In this document: positions 47,091-59,498 of the stretch, piece after piece
Numbering within the stretch: position 1 is the first letter of the stretch
Layout of the letters: every line of letters starts with the position of its first letter
DNA from: Myxococcales bacterium
Lineage (GTDB): Bacteria > Myxococcota_A > Polyangia > Haliangiales > Haliangiaceae
DNA: 64,000 nt
Direction: 5' to 3'
Assembly: GCA_016707895.1 (NCBI GenBank)
Contig: JADJGV010000037.1
Coordinates: 310,001 to 374,000 of the forward strand
The notes under the pieces: generated by a model
Told to the model about the DNA's origin: nothing
Databases searched by the model: none
The model's input: the letters and a program-made list of their open reading frames with translations, nothing else
Position numbers and translations under genes: made by a program

Positions 47091-49013
47091 TCACGGGGCG
47101 CCGCAGCTGCCGGTCGTGCACACGAAGTAGGTCCAGGTCGAGCCGGCGGCCGGCTCGGTGCCGGTGTCGGCGCCGCAGTCGAGGTCGGCCGCGCACGACG
47201 GCACGCAGACGTTGGTCTGGAAGCCGGTGGTGCAGGTGTAGCTGGCGCCCAGCGACGCGCAGTCGGCGTTGGTCGCGCAGGTCTTGTTGCAGACGCTCTT
47301 GTCGGCGTCGCGCTCGAACGCGAAGTACGAGCACTGGCGGCCGGCGCAGTCGTCCGCCGAGTCGCACGGCTGGCCCTCGGCGGCGGTGCCGGCGGCGATG
47401 AACTGGCACGCGCCCGCGGTGCACGCGCCGCGGTAGATCTGCGTGGTGTACGTCGACGCGCAGTCGGCGCGGGTCGCGCAGGTCTGGGCCGCGGTCCGGG
47501 TCGCGGTGATCGTGTACGCCGCCGCCGCCGCGACCGCGCTCGACGAGAACATCACCACGCGGACGTAGTGGGTGCCGGCCGGCAGGTAGGTCAGCGTGAT
47601 CGCCTCCGGGTTGTTCCAGAAGGTCAGGCCCTCGAGACGGCCGGCGCTGTCGAACACCGACACGTCGATGTCGGTCGGGGCGGTGAACGCGGTGCTGATG
47701 GTCACGCCCTGGCCCGCGGCCACGGTGATCTTGTACCAGTCGGCCTCGCCGGCCGGGGTGTTGCACACCGCGCCCGTGAGCATCACGGGGGTGCCGACCG
47801 CGCCGGTCAGGTCGCGCGCAGCGGCCGGGCCGTCGTCGGGCTCGCTGACGTCGCCGGTGCACATGTCCGGGCCGGCCACGCAGGTGCCGCCGGCGTCACA
47901 CACCGGCGTGCCGGCGTTGGTGCACTGGAACGCGGTGGTGCACTCGGGGATCGCCAGCTGCACGGTGTACGCGACCGGGTCGTTGGCCGGCGTGCCGCTG
48001 CCCACGTACTGGGTCACCTGCAGGTAGTAGGTGCCGGCGGCCGGCAGGTTCGCCAGCCGGGTCTCGCTCTGGGCCACGGTGCTGCCCGAGTTGACGACGA
48101 CGGCGCCGGTCGCGTCGTAGACGCGGAAGTCGAGGTCGGCGGTGGCGGTCCAGCCCACGACGACCCGCAGGCCGCCCGCGGCCGGCGCGGTGAACTTGTA
48201 CCAGTCGTCGCCCTGGGCGGTGCTGCACAGCGAGGCGCCGGAGTTGGTCGGCGTGCCGGTCGTCGGGAACGCGATCATGCGCGCGGCGGCCGGGCCGTTG
48301 TCGTTCTCGCCGGTGGTGTCGCCGGTGCAGGTGCCGGGGCCCGCGACGCAGGTGCTGGTGGTGCCGTCGCACACCGGCGCGCCGGTGGTGGTGCAGTCGA
48401 ACGAGTCGCCGCACTGGACGCAGGCGTTGTCGACGCAGAACGGCGCGTTGGGGTCGGCGCAGTCCATGTTGTCGACGCACTCGACCTCGGCCACGTCGAG
48501 CGTGAAGTCGCCGGCCGCGCCGGTGGTCTCGGCGTCGACGACGACCGACACCTTGCCCGACGCCGGCGCCACGAAGTTCAGCGCCTCGCCGGTGGTGGTC
48601 TGGTCGCGGAACGCCAGGCAGGCGCCGGCGCTGGGGCCGGTCGCGCCGCACGCGGTCGCGACGTACAGCGACATGTCCGTGGTCGCGGTCAGCGTCACCG
48701 CGTAGGTCTGGCCCGCGGTCAGGTTCTCGAGATCGACGACGGCGTCGTTGCCGGCCGGCTCGTACCAGCTCACCTCGTCGGCGCACGCGCCCATGCCGAC
48801 GGTGAAGTCGGCGCCGGTGGTCGCGGTGGTGCCCGCGTAGTTGGCCGGGTAGGTCGACAGCGTCGTCGCCGCGACGCCGCACGCGCCCGCAGGTGGCGCG
48901 TCGGTCGTGGGCGTGTCGATGCCGGCGTCGACCAGCGGTGAGGCGCCGTCGTCGCCGCTACAGGCGGCGCCGACCAGCGAGGTGGCGATGAGACAGGCGT
49001 ACAGGGTGCGCAT
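47091..49013 (-). CDS. Cys-rich lipoprotein with PPC-like repeats
   Basis: The 640-aa protein starts at ATG 49013 (the frame opens earlier but the promoter and the lipobox GAAC near residue 18 fix the start). A short Asp/Thr/Pro linker follows, then three PPC-like beta-sandwich domains separated by Cys-rich segments of EGF-like spacing ('CVDNMDCADPNAPFC', 'CTTAFQCTNAGTPVC'), and a C-terminal Cys-rich end. Probable disulphide-bonded surface lipoprotein, the same style as the Ig/PPC lipoprotein at 40954. No enzyme motif. It has its own leaderless promoter. Confidence 0.75.
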   Translation of the reverse strand: MRTLYACLIATSLVGAACSGDDGASPLVDAGIDTPTTDAPPAGACGVAATTLSTYPANYAGTTATTGADFTVGMGACADEVSWYEPAGNDAVVDLENLTAGQTYAVTLTATTDMSLYVATACGATGPSAGACLAFRDQTTTGEALNFVAPASGKVSVVVDAETTGAAGDFTLDVAEVECVDNMDCADPNAPFCVDNACVQCGDSFDCTTTGAPVCDGTTSTCVAGPGTCTGDTTGENDNGPAAARMIAFPTTGTPTNSGASLCSTAQGDDWYKFTAPAAGGLRVVVGWTATADLDFRVYDATGAVVVNSGSTVAQSETRLANLPAAGTYYLQVTQYVGSGTPANDPVAYTVQLAIPECTTAFQCTNAGTPVCDAGGTCVAGPDMCTGDVSEPDDGPAAARDLTGAVGTPVMLTGAVCNTPAGEADWYKITVAAGQGVTISTAFTAPTDIDVSVFDSAGRLEGLTFWNNPEAITLTYLPAGTHYVRVVMFSSSAVAAAAAYTITATRTAAQTCATRADCASTYTTQIYRGACTAGACQFIAAGTAAEGQPCDSADDCAGRQCSYFAFERDADKSVCNKTCATNADCASLGASYTCTTGFQTNVCVPSCAADLDCGADTGTEPAAGSTWTYFVCTTGSCGAP

Positions 49014-49021
49014 GGTCGGCG

Positions 49022-49050
49022 ACCCTAGTTCACTCGACGTCCACACTCAA
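49022..49050 (-). promoter_or_regulatory. promoter (TTGAGT-N17-TAGGGT) of the Cys-rich lipoprotein
   Basis: On the minus strand TTGAGT (49050-49045) and TAGGGT (49027-49022) are 17 nt apart, and ATG 49013 follows 8 nt later, so the message is predicted leaderless. Confidence 0.6.
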
Positions 49051-49099
49051 CCACGAAGTGCGACCTGAGCCGACATGAGTGATCTCGTAGACATGCCTG

Positions 49100-49105
49100 T
49101 ATGAT
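49100..49105 (+). promoter_or_regulatory. -10 box (TATGAT) of the DUF4239-like gene
   Basis: TATGAT, near the consensus, ends 8 nt before ATG 49114. It is divergent from the lipoprotein promoter; their -10 boxes are about 70 nt apart. Confidence 0.5.
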
Positions 49106-49113
49106 CGGGCCGC

Positions 49114-49935
49114 ATGGGCATTCGCTTGATGGCCGTCGCGCGGCTGGCGGTCATCGTGCTGGGGGCCAGCGCGGTGACGATCCTGGCGCTGGCGCTGTTG
49201 CGGCCGCACCTGCCGACCGCGACCTTGCGGGCGTCCAACCCCGAGGTCGGCAACTACCTGCAGGCGGTCGGGACCATCTACGCGGTGCTGCTGGCGTTCG
49301 TGGTCTACGTCGTGTGGGGCCAGTTCGACGCGGCCCGCAAGCAGGTCGATCACGAGGCCAACGAGGTGATCGATCTGTTCCGCACCGCCGACGGCTTCCC
49401 GGCGGCGGCGCGGGCCCACGTCCAGCGCGAGCTGACCGCGTACGTCGCGGCGGTCATCCGCGAGGAGTGGCCGGCGATGGCGACCCACGGCGAGGCCGTG
49501 CTCGAGCGCACCGGCGCGCACCTCGATCGGGTGTGGGACGGGCTGCACTGCCTGGCGCCCGCCGACGACTGCCAGCGCGCGCTGCACGGCGAGGCGCTGT
49601 CGCGGTTCAACGATCTGTCCGACGCCCGGACCGAGCGGCTGACCAGCGCGCGGATGCGCATCCCGTTCGGCCTGAAGCTCCTGCTCTACGTCGGCGCGTT
49701 CGTGATGGTGGCGTCGATGTTCCTGGTGCAGGTCGACAGCTTCGCGATCCACGCGATCATGACCGGGGCGATGGCCGGCGCGGTGTCCCACGTGCTGTAC
49801 CTGGTCATCGATCTCGACGACGCGTTCGCCGGCGTGTGGCGTGTGTCGCCGGCCGCCTTCGAGCGCGTCGAGCGCTACATCGCCGGGCGCCAGCGCGACC
49901 GCGCCGCGGCGTGCGCCGTCGCGCCGGCGGCGTGA
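49114..49935 (+). CDS. DUF4239-like (bestrophin-like) membrane protein
   Basis: The 273-aa protein has membrane segments at about residues 12-32 and 50-70, a soluble helical region (about 75-190), and a further pair (about 190-240). The pattern 'VGTIYAVLLAFVVYVVWGQFDAAR' and 'EANEVIDLFR' is typical of DUF4239, a family related to bestrophin-like channels. No transport role is proven. A Cys/Arg-rich end follows the last helix. The last gene of the clear backbone. Confidence 0.75.
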   Translation: MGIRLMAVARLAVIVLGASAVTILALALLRPHLPTATLRASNPEVGNYLQAVGTIYAVLLAFVVYVVWGQFDAARKQVDHEANEVIDLFRTADGFPAAARAHVQRELTAYVAAVIREEWPAMATHGEAVLERTGAHLDRVWDGLHCLAPADDCQRALHGEALSRFNDLSDARTERLTSARMRIPFGLKLLLYVGAFVMVASMFLVQVDSFAIHAIMTGAMAGAVSHVLYLVIDLDDAFAGVWRVSPAAFERVERYIAGRQRDRAAACAVAPAA

Positions 49936-50539
49936 GCGTCGCGGCCGACGCGCGAGACGTGGGGATCGAGGTGCATCGCGCGGCCGATGCCGTGGCCGCC
50001 GTACGCCTCGACGACGCGGCCCGCGGCGCCGGCGTGGCAGACGATAGCCGCGCCGCGCCGGCGGGGCGGCGGGCCGGCGTCGCCGGACGTGAGCGGCGCC
50101 CGATCAGAGCCCGAAAATGACGAGGCGCCCGGGTGGGCGCTCTTGTGGTCCGAGTGGACCGTCGTCTTGTCGTGACCCCAAAGGGGCGAGCCCCAAAGTG
50201 CAGCACCAGATACCGTTTCGTTTCGGTAGCTTCAAGGGCGCCGTGGTCCAGAAAACGCCGATCCCGGCGGGGTAAGGGGCGCGGGTGGGTGGCGTGGCCG
50301 TCAGAGGCACCCCGTCGCACGATTTCTGTGTGAGCGATTTCAGACGCAGCGTCGATCCGCGGGCAACCGGTCGCAGTTCCGTCGGGCCAGGCATCCCGAG
50401 CCGACCTACCCTCATGGCACCGCTATTGGAGCGCTTGGCATCGGCACCAGATCGTCCCACTTCTCGTTGTTTCGAACACTTGGAGCTACGCCGTGCATCT
50501 CACGGTAAGGTCAGGGGTCGTCCGGCGTCATTCCAGTCG
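49936..50539. other. 604-nt spacer at the backbone/island junction, with short hairpins
   Basis: No gene is supported; open frames on both strands have no family likeness. Between 50125 and 50269 lie four short dyads: GCGCCC/GGGCGC (50125-50140), CCCC-AAA-GGGG-CGAG-CCCC (50176-50194), TACCG/CGGTA (50211-50228) and CGCCG/CGGCG (50256-50269). Base composition is less GC-rich than in flanking genes. The first dyad could be a weak terminator for the gene ending at 49935. Confidence 0.4.
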
Positions 50540-51121
50540 ATGCAACCTTCCCACTCACCTGACCTTTGCGGTGCCCAGCATCCGCTGTGCGCCGCCGCCG
50601 TCCGCCGGCGCCCCGCGCTCGTCGATCACGCACGCCGCTGGGTCGGCGACGACGCGGAGGACGTCGTCCAGTCCGCGATCGAACGCGCGATTGCGCACTC
50701 CGTCCAGCTCCGGGAGCCGGCGCGGGCGCCCGCGTGGCTGTCGCGGATCGTCCGATCGGCGGTGGTCGACGAGATCCGCCGCCGCCGCCGCCGCAAAGAG
50801 TCGTCTTTGGACGAGTCGCGCGCCGCGGTGCTGGTGCCGGTGCTGGTACCGGTGGCGTGCGCGTGCGTGGTAGCGCAGCTCGATCAGATCCGCGCCGATC
50901 AGGCTGCGCTTCTGCGACGGGTCATCCTCGACGGTGTCTCGATCAGCACGCTTGCCGGTGACCTCGGGGTTTCGGCCAACGCCGCCACGGTTCGTCTCCA
51001 CCGCGCGCGGCGGGCGCTGCGCGAGCGTATGGAAGCGCATTGCTGGACCGCCACGACCCGGTCCTGCGATGACTGCGGATGCGGCGAGCGAGGCTGCTGC
51101 CCTGCGCCGGAGGAGGCATGA
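50540..51121 (+). CDS. CorE-like (ECF44) sigma factor with Cys-rich tail
   Basis: From ATG 50540 the product is 193 aa; the frame opens earlier but homology begins here. Sigma region 2 ('DDAEDVVQSAIERAI', 'RIVRSAVVDEIRRRR') and region 4 ('ISTLAGDLGVSANAATVRLHRARR') are clear. The C-terminus has six cysteines in about 24 residues (HCW, then SCDDCGCGERGCC). Such tails define CorE-type ECF sigma factors of Myxococcus, where the tail senses copper (CorE) or cadmium/zinc (CorE2) without an anti-sigma factor; none is encoded next to it here. It is placed beside a metal-efflux operon. It overlaps the next gene (ATGA). Confidence 0.82.
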   Translation: MQPSHSPDLCGAQHPLCAAAVRRRPALVDHARRWVGDDAEDVVQSAIERAIAHSVQLREPARAPAWLSRIVRSAVVDEIRRRRRRKESSLDESRAAVLVPVLVPVACACVVAQLDQIRADQAALLRRVILDGVSISTLAGDLGVSANAATVRLHRARRALRERMEAHCWTATTRSCDDCGCGERGCCPAPEEA

Positions 51122-51732
51122 CAGCGATGACGCGCCCGATCATTGTCCTTGTCTTGCTGGCGGTGTACGTCGGCCTCGCCTTCGGCCTGCGGACGTATCT
51201 CCAGTTCCGCCGCACCGGCTCAAGCGGCTTCCGCGGCATCTCCGGCCGCCCGTTCTCTGCCGCCTGGTTGGGTGGCGTCCTCTTCGCCCTCGCCCTGTTC
51301 GCGAGCATCGCTGCACCGTTCCTCGCGCTCACCAGCGTGGACGCACCGCTCGTGCCGTCGTCATGGCCCGTTGATATCGCGGGCGCCGGGGCCTTCGCCG
51401 GCGGAACGCTCTTTCTGCTGTGGTCGCAGGGCGCCATGGGAACGTCCTGGCGTATCGGCGTCGACGCGAGCGAGGTCACCGGCCTGGTGACCGCAGGACC
51501 GTTCGCCTGGGTCCGAAATCCGATCTTCAGCGGGATGATGCTCTCCGCTGCCGGCTTCGTCCTCTTGCTACCCACCCGACTCGCCGTCGCGTCCTACGCC
51601 ATGCTGGTGCTCGCCATCGAGCTCCAGGTTCGCTTCGTCGAGGAACCCTACCTCGAACGCACCCACGGTGAGACCTATCACCGATACCGCGCCGCAGTCG
51701 GTCGCTTCATCCCGGGTCTCGGTCGGCCGTAA
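51118..51732 (+). CDS. isoprenylcysteine-carboxyl-methyltransferase-like membrane protein
   Basis: The 204-aa protein starts at ATG 51118 inside the sigma-factor stop, or at ATG 51127, which is better spaced from AGGAGG (51111-51116). It has four to five membrane segments and the ICMT/PEMT C-terminal pattern 'GPFAWVRNPIFSGMML' and 'RFVEEPYLERTHGETYHRYRAAVGRFIPG'. Family members use S-adenosylmethionine for methyl transfer in membranes. Bacterial copies often sit next to metal-resistance genes, but their job is unclear. Cotranscribed with the CorE-like sigma factor. Confidence 0.75.
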   Translation: MTAMTRPIIVLVLLAVYVGLAFGLRTYLQFRRTGSSGFRGISGRPFSAAWLGGVLFALALFASIAAPFLALTSVDAPLVPSSWPVDIAGAGAFAGGTLFLLWSQGAMGTSWRIGVDASEVTGLVTAGPFAWVRNPIFSGMMLSAAGFVLLLPTRLAVASYAMLVLAIELQVRFVEEPYLERTHGETYHRYRAAVGRFIPGLGRP

Positions 51733-51783
51733 GCCCAACGCGCGTACCGCATTGCCCACGGATGCCCATCGCGGGCATGGCGA

Positions 51784-52338
51784 TCACCGCCTTCGCTCCC
51801 CGCGCGGCGTGAGCGTCGTCGTCGAGGTCGCCGGCATCGAGTCGGCTTCGGCCTCGGTGTTGGAGGTGTCGTCAGAACGCGATGGGCAGAATGCGTCGGA
51901 TCCACTCCGGCGTCGACACAGGACCAACAGCACGCCCAGGCCGAGTGCCCCGAATCCTGCACCGCCGGCGCCGACACCGCAGCAACCCCGCGGATCGCTC
52001 GGGGGCCCCGGCGCATCGACGCGCTCGCCATCGGGGGTCGGGATTCCGAACTGCTCGCGGATCGCCGGCCACAGCACGGCTTCGCACTGGTCACGTTGCA
52101 CGGTGCCGGCAGGGCACGCCAGCGGTCCCATCATTTCGACGAAGCGGAAATCCTTGTTCCACGCGATGGCATCCGCCGACCGCCCGAGCGAAAAGAAGTC
52201 AGGTTCCCAGTTGGCGCCACAGGCGAACAGTGCGTCCCCTCGATCACCCAGGCATGCCGCTTGCGGCGCGTTGGGGAGTGGCAAGAACGAGGCACCCTGA
52301 TCTTCCGAGACGAAGCTTCCGCCCGTGACCGTGGTGGT
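51784..52338 (-). pseudogene. 5'-truncated MYXO-CTERM Asp-box protein (left of IS256)
   Basis: The frame continues into the IS end but homology starts at 52338, so the N-terminus is gone. The rest has an Asp-box (FVSEDQGASF), a Cys/Arg region ('CLGDRGDALFACGANW') and 'CPAGTVQRDQCEAVLW', then a Gly-Cys-Cys start and hydrophobic helix of a MYXO-CTERM sorting tail, followed by about 45 extra residues that are not usual. It is a paralog of the fragment right of the IS. The protein was probably exported and surface-anchored. Loss of the start makes it non-functional unless the IS supplies one. Confidence 0.7.
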
Positions 52339-53679
52339 GTCCCTATAGTTGTGTAGAAGCCGGTTTCTTGAGCCGCAAGAAAAGACGAGAGAGCCTCCGG
52401 GTTGCTGAGACCAAGGAGACTTCCCGTGAAGCAACCAAAACGATCGCTCCGCCTCGACGCTATCGACTCCATGATCCCGACGCAAGAGGACTTTCAGATC
52501 GACTTCACCGAGCGCGTGCGCGGCGCGGTGCAGGCGACCATCCAGGTCATCCTCGACGAGGAGCTAGAGAGACTCGTCGGGGCCGGGCCGTACGAGCGCA
52601 GTGACCAGCGCGTCGACGTCAGGAATGGCCGGTACGACCGGCACGTGGTGACCACCGCCGGCGAGGTGGCCGTGCGCGTGGGACGCACGCGCGCCGGGGG
52701 CGCGGCGACCGCACCGCTCGGACGGTACGCGCGCCGGCAGGCCGAGGTCGACGACGCCGTGACTGAGGCGTATGTGCGCGGGGTGTCGACGCGCGACATG
52801 GCCGGCGTCACCGAGGCGCTGCTCGGCAAGCGTGTCGGCAAGTCGACCGTGAGCCGCGTGACCAAGCGGCTCGAGGACCAGGTCGACGAGCTTCGCCGGC
52901 AGCGCCTCACCGAGCCGTTCGCGTACTTGTACCTCGACGCGACCTTCGTCGACGCACGGTGGGCGCGCAGCGTCGAGAACGTGTCCGCGCTCGTCGCGTA
53001 CGGCATCGGCACCGACAACAAGCGCCACCTGCTCGGCATCCACATCGGCGTCTCCGAGTCCGAAGCGAGCTGGACCGAGTTGCTCACCGAGCTCGTCGAG
53101 CGCGGCCTGTCCGGCGTGCAGCTCATCATCCGCGACGAGCACGCCGGGCTCGCCGCCGCGGCGCGCAAGGTGCTGCCCGAGGCCAAGCAGCAGCGGTGCA
53201 CGGTGCACCTGACGCGGAACGTGATGTCCAACGTCCCGAAGCGGCACCAGAAGCGGCTCGGCCGCGAGGTCGTCAAGGTGTTGCACGCCGAAGCGCTCGA
53301 CGACGCCAAGCGGAACCTGAAGGCGTTCCGGTTGCAGTTCTTCAAGCAGTTCCCCGAGGCCGTCGAGTGCCTCGAGCGCGGCTTCGACGACGCGACCACG
53401 TACTTCGCGTTCCCCGAGGCGCATCACGTGCGCATCCGTACGACCAACGGCCTCGAGCGCCTCCACGGCGAGATCAAACGCCGCACGCGCGCCATCGGTG
53501 CCTTCCCCGACCGCGCGAGCGCGCTGCGCCTCATCACCGCTGTCGCCCTCCAGGTCACCAGCATCTGGAGCGACCGCATCTACCTCGACGTATCCCTGCT
53601 CGACGACCATCACGCCGCCGCGGCATGAACCACTTGAGCCCGATGTTCTCTCGTCAGGCATTTACACAAAAATAGAGAC
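52339..53679 (+). mobile_element. IS256-family insertion sequence (1341 bp)
   Basis: Imperfect terminal inverted repeats of at least 23 bp lie at 52339-52361 and 53657-53679, with 18 of 23 matches. Between them is one transposase gene. The length is typical of IS256 elements. The 8 nt outside each end differ (GTGGTGGT and TTGACCTC), so there is no target-site duplication. Both flanking genes are broken at the IS ends. Confidence 0.85.
52426..53628 (+). CDS. IS256-family transposase
   Basis: The 400-aa enzyme starts at GTG 52426, 7 nt after AAGGAG; an upstream TTG (52402) is unlikely. It is a mutator/IS256 DDE transposase: first Asp in YLYLDATFVDA, second in IIRDEHAGL, and Glu in NGLERLHGEIKRRTR, with CTVHLTRN between them. 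All three catalytic residues are present, so it may be active. Its Asp codons before C use GAC, unlike the backbone. Confidence 0.92.
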   Translation: MKQPKRSLRLDAIDSMIPTQEDFQIDFTERVRGAVQATIQVILDEELERLVGAGPYERSDQRVDVRNGRYDRHVVTTAGEVAVRVGRTRAGGAATAPLGRYARRQAEVDDAVTEAYVRGVSTRDMAGVTEALLGKRVGKSTVSRVTKRLEDQVDELRRQRLTEPFAYLYLDATFVDARWARSVENVSALVAYGIGTDNKRHLLGIHIGVSESEASWTELLTELVERGLSGVQLIIRDEHAGLAAAARKVLPEAKQQRCTVHLTRNVMSNVPKRHQKRLGREVVKVLHAEALDDAKRNLKAFRLQFFKQFPEAVECLERGFDDATTYFAFPEAHHVRIRTTNGLERLHGEIKRRTRAIGAFPDRASALRLITAVALQVTSIWSDRIYLDVSLLDDHHAAAA

Positions 53680-54194
53680 TTGACCTCGCGATCCGCGCCA
53701 ACGGCGAGGTCTGGGCCGGGGCGTTGACCCAGGGCCTGTTCCGTTCGATCGACGGCGGCCGGACCTTCGCGCCCGTCGCTGCCACGCCCCCAGTCAACCC
53801 GCGGTGCCTGCGCGAACGCAGCGACGGGCAGCTCTACGCCTGTGGCAACAACCTGCCCCCCGATAGCGCCGCACTCACCCGCACGCTCGACGGATCTTCG
53901 TGGGCCCCCGTGTTCGCCTTCGCCGCGGTAGCTGGACCCTTTCGGTGCGACAGCGGGACGCTGCAACGAGAGGATTGCGAGGGCCTTCTGTGGTGTGGGG
54001 TCAAGGACCAGCTCGGCATCGCTTCGACAGAGATCGATTGCACCGACGCCGCCGAGGCGATCGACGCCGGCATCGACGGTGGAACCGGTGCGGACCGCGG
54101 TGGCGGTGGTTGCTGTGACGCTGGTGGCGGTCGGCGTGTCGAGCTCGCGGCCGCGGTGTTGCTGCTGGTGCCCCGCCGTCGCCGCCGCCGCTGA
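53680..54194 (+). pseudogene. 5'-truncated MYXO-CTERM Asp-box protein (right of IS256)
   Basis: Coding sequence is recognisable from 53682 ('DLAIRANGEVWAGAL'); the IS end puts an in-frame TAG at 53673-53675 just upstream. It has an Asp-box FRSIDGGRTF, 'CLRERSDGQLYACGNN', 'CDSGTLQREDCEGLLWCGVKDQLG', and ends with Gly-Gly-Cys-Cys, a hydrophobic run and Arg6, a MYXO-CTERM sorting signal. It is a clear paralog of the left fragment. The N-terminal signal peptide is missing. It is convergent with the P-type ATPase gene. Confidence 0.72.
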
Positions 54195-54205
54195 TCCGCG
54201 ACGCA

Positions 54206-56382
54206 TCATGGGCGCCACCGCAGGAGCCGGAGGCCGTTGGCAGCGACGACGAGGCTGGCGCCCATGTCGGCGAAGACGGCCATCCACAACGTGGCGATGC
54301 CGGCGAGGCCGAGGCCGAAGAACACCGCCTTGACCGCGATGGCGAAGGCGATATTGGTCTTGAGGACCGTGGCGGTGGCGCGGCTCAGCGCCACCAGCGT
54401 GGGTACGCCGCGCAGGTCGTCGCTCATGAGCGCGACGTCGGCGGTCTCGAGCGCGGTGTCGGATCCGGCGGCGCCCATGGCGAACCCGACCGACGCCTTG
54501 GCCAGCGCCGGAGCGTCGTTGACGCCGTCCCCCACCATGGCCACCGAGCCGTGCTCGCGGCTCAGGGTCTGGATCATCGCCAGCTTGTCCTCGGGCAACA
54601 GGTCGGCCCGGACCTCTTCGACGCCTACCTTCCTGGCCACCGCGTTGGCCGTGGTGGGGTTGTCGCCGGTCAGCATGACCAGCTTCACGTCGAGGGCGTG
54701 CAGCGACTTCACGGCCTCGATGCTGGTGCTGCGGATGGTATCGGCGACGGCGATGACGCCCAGGGCCTCGCCGGCGCGCCACACCACCATCACGGACTTG
54801 CCGTCGGCCTCGAAGCGGGCGAGCGCGGTCTCGACCTCTGGCCGGCACACCCCGCGCTCCTCGGCGAAGCGATGACTTCCGACGCCGATCTTCTCGCCGC
54901 CGACCGTACCTTCGATGCCCTTGCCGTCGGTAGAGGTGACGTCGGAGACCGGCAGGAGCTCGCCGGCGTGGGCCTCGGTGACGGCGTGGGCGAGGGGATG
55001 GGCCGAGGAGGCCTCGAGGCTGGCGGCACGCGCCAGCACGTCCTCCTTCGACATCGACCCCACCGGCTCGACGTCGGTGAGGCGAGGCTTGCCCTCGGTG
55101 AGAGTGCCGGTCTTGTCGAGCGCGACCATGCGGATGTGGCGGGCGTTCTCGAGGTGAACCCCACCCTTGACCAGGATGCCGCGGCGGGCGGCGGCGGCGA
55201 GACCGCTGACCACGCTCACTGGCGTCGAGATCACGAGCGCGCAGGGGCAAGCGATGACCAGGAGGACCAGCGCCTTGTACAGCCAGGGGCGGAATGGGTC
55301 GTCGGTGATGATGGGGGCGCCGATCGCAATGGCGAGTGCCAGCAGCACCACCGCCGGCGTATAGACGCGGGCGAAGCGATCGACGAAGCGCTCGGTCGGT
55401 GCCTGCTGCGACTGGGCCTCGCGGATGGTGCGGGCGATCCGGGCCAGCGTGGTGTCGCCAGCACCGGCCGTGACCTCGACCTCGATCATGCCCTGCTGAT
55501 TCACCGACCCCGCGTACACCGGATCGCTTACCACCTTGTCGATCGGGAGCGACTCCCCGGTGATCGGCGCCTGATCGATCGAGGTGCGGCCAGCGCTGAT
55601 CTTGCCGTCGAGGGGCACCCGCTCCCCTGGCCGGACCTGGATGGTCGCGCCCGGCGTGATAGTCGTCGTGTCGACCTCGACCCAGGCGCCGCCCCTTCGT
55701 ACATGGGTGAGATCGGGCGCCAGCACCATGAGGCTGCGGATGGCGTCGCGCGCCCGGTCGACCGAGCGAGCCTCGATGACCTCGGCGCAGGCGAACAGAA
55801 ACGTGACCATCGCGGCCTCGGGCCACTGGCCAATGACGATGGCGCCCACCACCGCGATCAACATGAGCAGGTTGATGTTCAGGGTAAGGGTGCGAGCAGC
55901 CACCACGGCTTTGCGGAGCGTCTTGGGACCGCCGGACAGCATGCTGAGCGCGGCGAGGCCGATCACCGGGACGCTCGTTTCGTCACCGGTGGTCCACGCC
56001 ACGACCTCGGCGGCCAGGGCGGCAGCGCCCGAGACCCCCAGCAGCGCGTACTCGCGACGCATGTTGGCCACTGGTAGCGCCGGTACGGCCGCGTGAGCCG
56101 GTGCAGCGTGGTCGTGGCCGGGCGCGTCGTGGTCGTGATCATCCTCGCCCGCCGGCCGCGGCGCCGGTGCGGCGCCGTCGAGCCGGACCGGATCCATGTC
56201 GATGTCGCGCAGCGCGGCCAGGGTCGCCACCGCGGTGGTCTCCTCGGCGTGCTGCACGATCACGACTCGATCCAGCAAGTCGAACTCGACCCGCTCAATC
56301 CCCGCGACGCCGGCGAGCCGTCGACCGATCATTTCCTTCTCGGTGGCGCAGTCCATGCGCGGCACGTGAAAGCGGGTGGTGG

Positions 56383-56386
<4 letters not shown>
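54206..56386 (-). CDS. zntA: Zn/Cd/Pb-translocating P-type ATPase
   Basis: The 726-aa P1B ATPase exports divalent soft metals from the cytoplasm. It has an N-terminal metal-binding domain with MDCATE (one Cys plus Glu, the zinc-ATPase form), a His-rich linker (about residues 82-98), TGES, the membrane CPC motif with CPCALVIS, phosphorylation DKTGTLT, the HP motif in SSAHPLAH, and MVGDGVNDAPAL. The CPC/MDCATE combination favours Zn/Cd/Pb over copper. It starts at GTG 56386 overlapping the czcA stop (GTGA), as the last gene of the operon. Could also be called cadA. Confidence 0.92.
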
Positions 56387-59489
<3,103 letters not shown>

Positions 59490-59498
59490 GGCGTCCTC

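Noticed and set aside
50104..50460. A 118-codon minus-strand ORF in the spacer
   Set aside because: No likeness to any family I know, no ribosome site and the area is full of hairpins.
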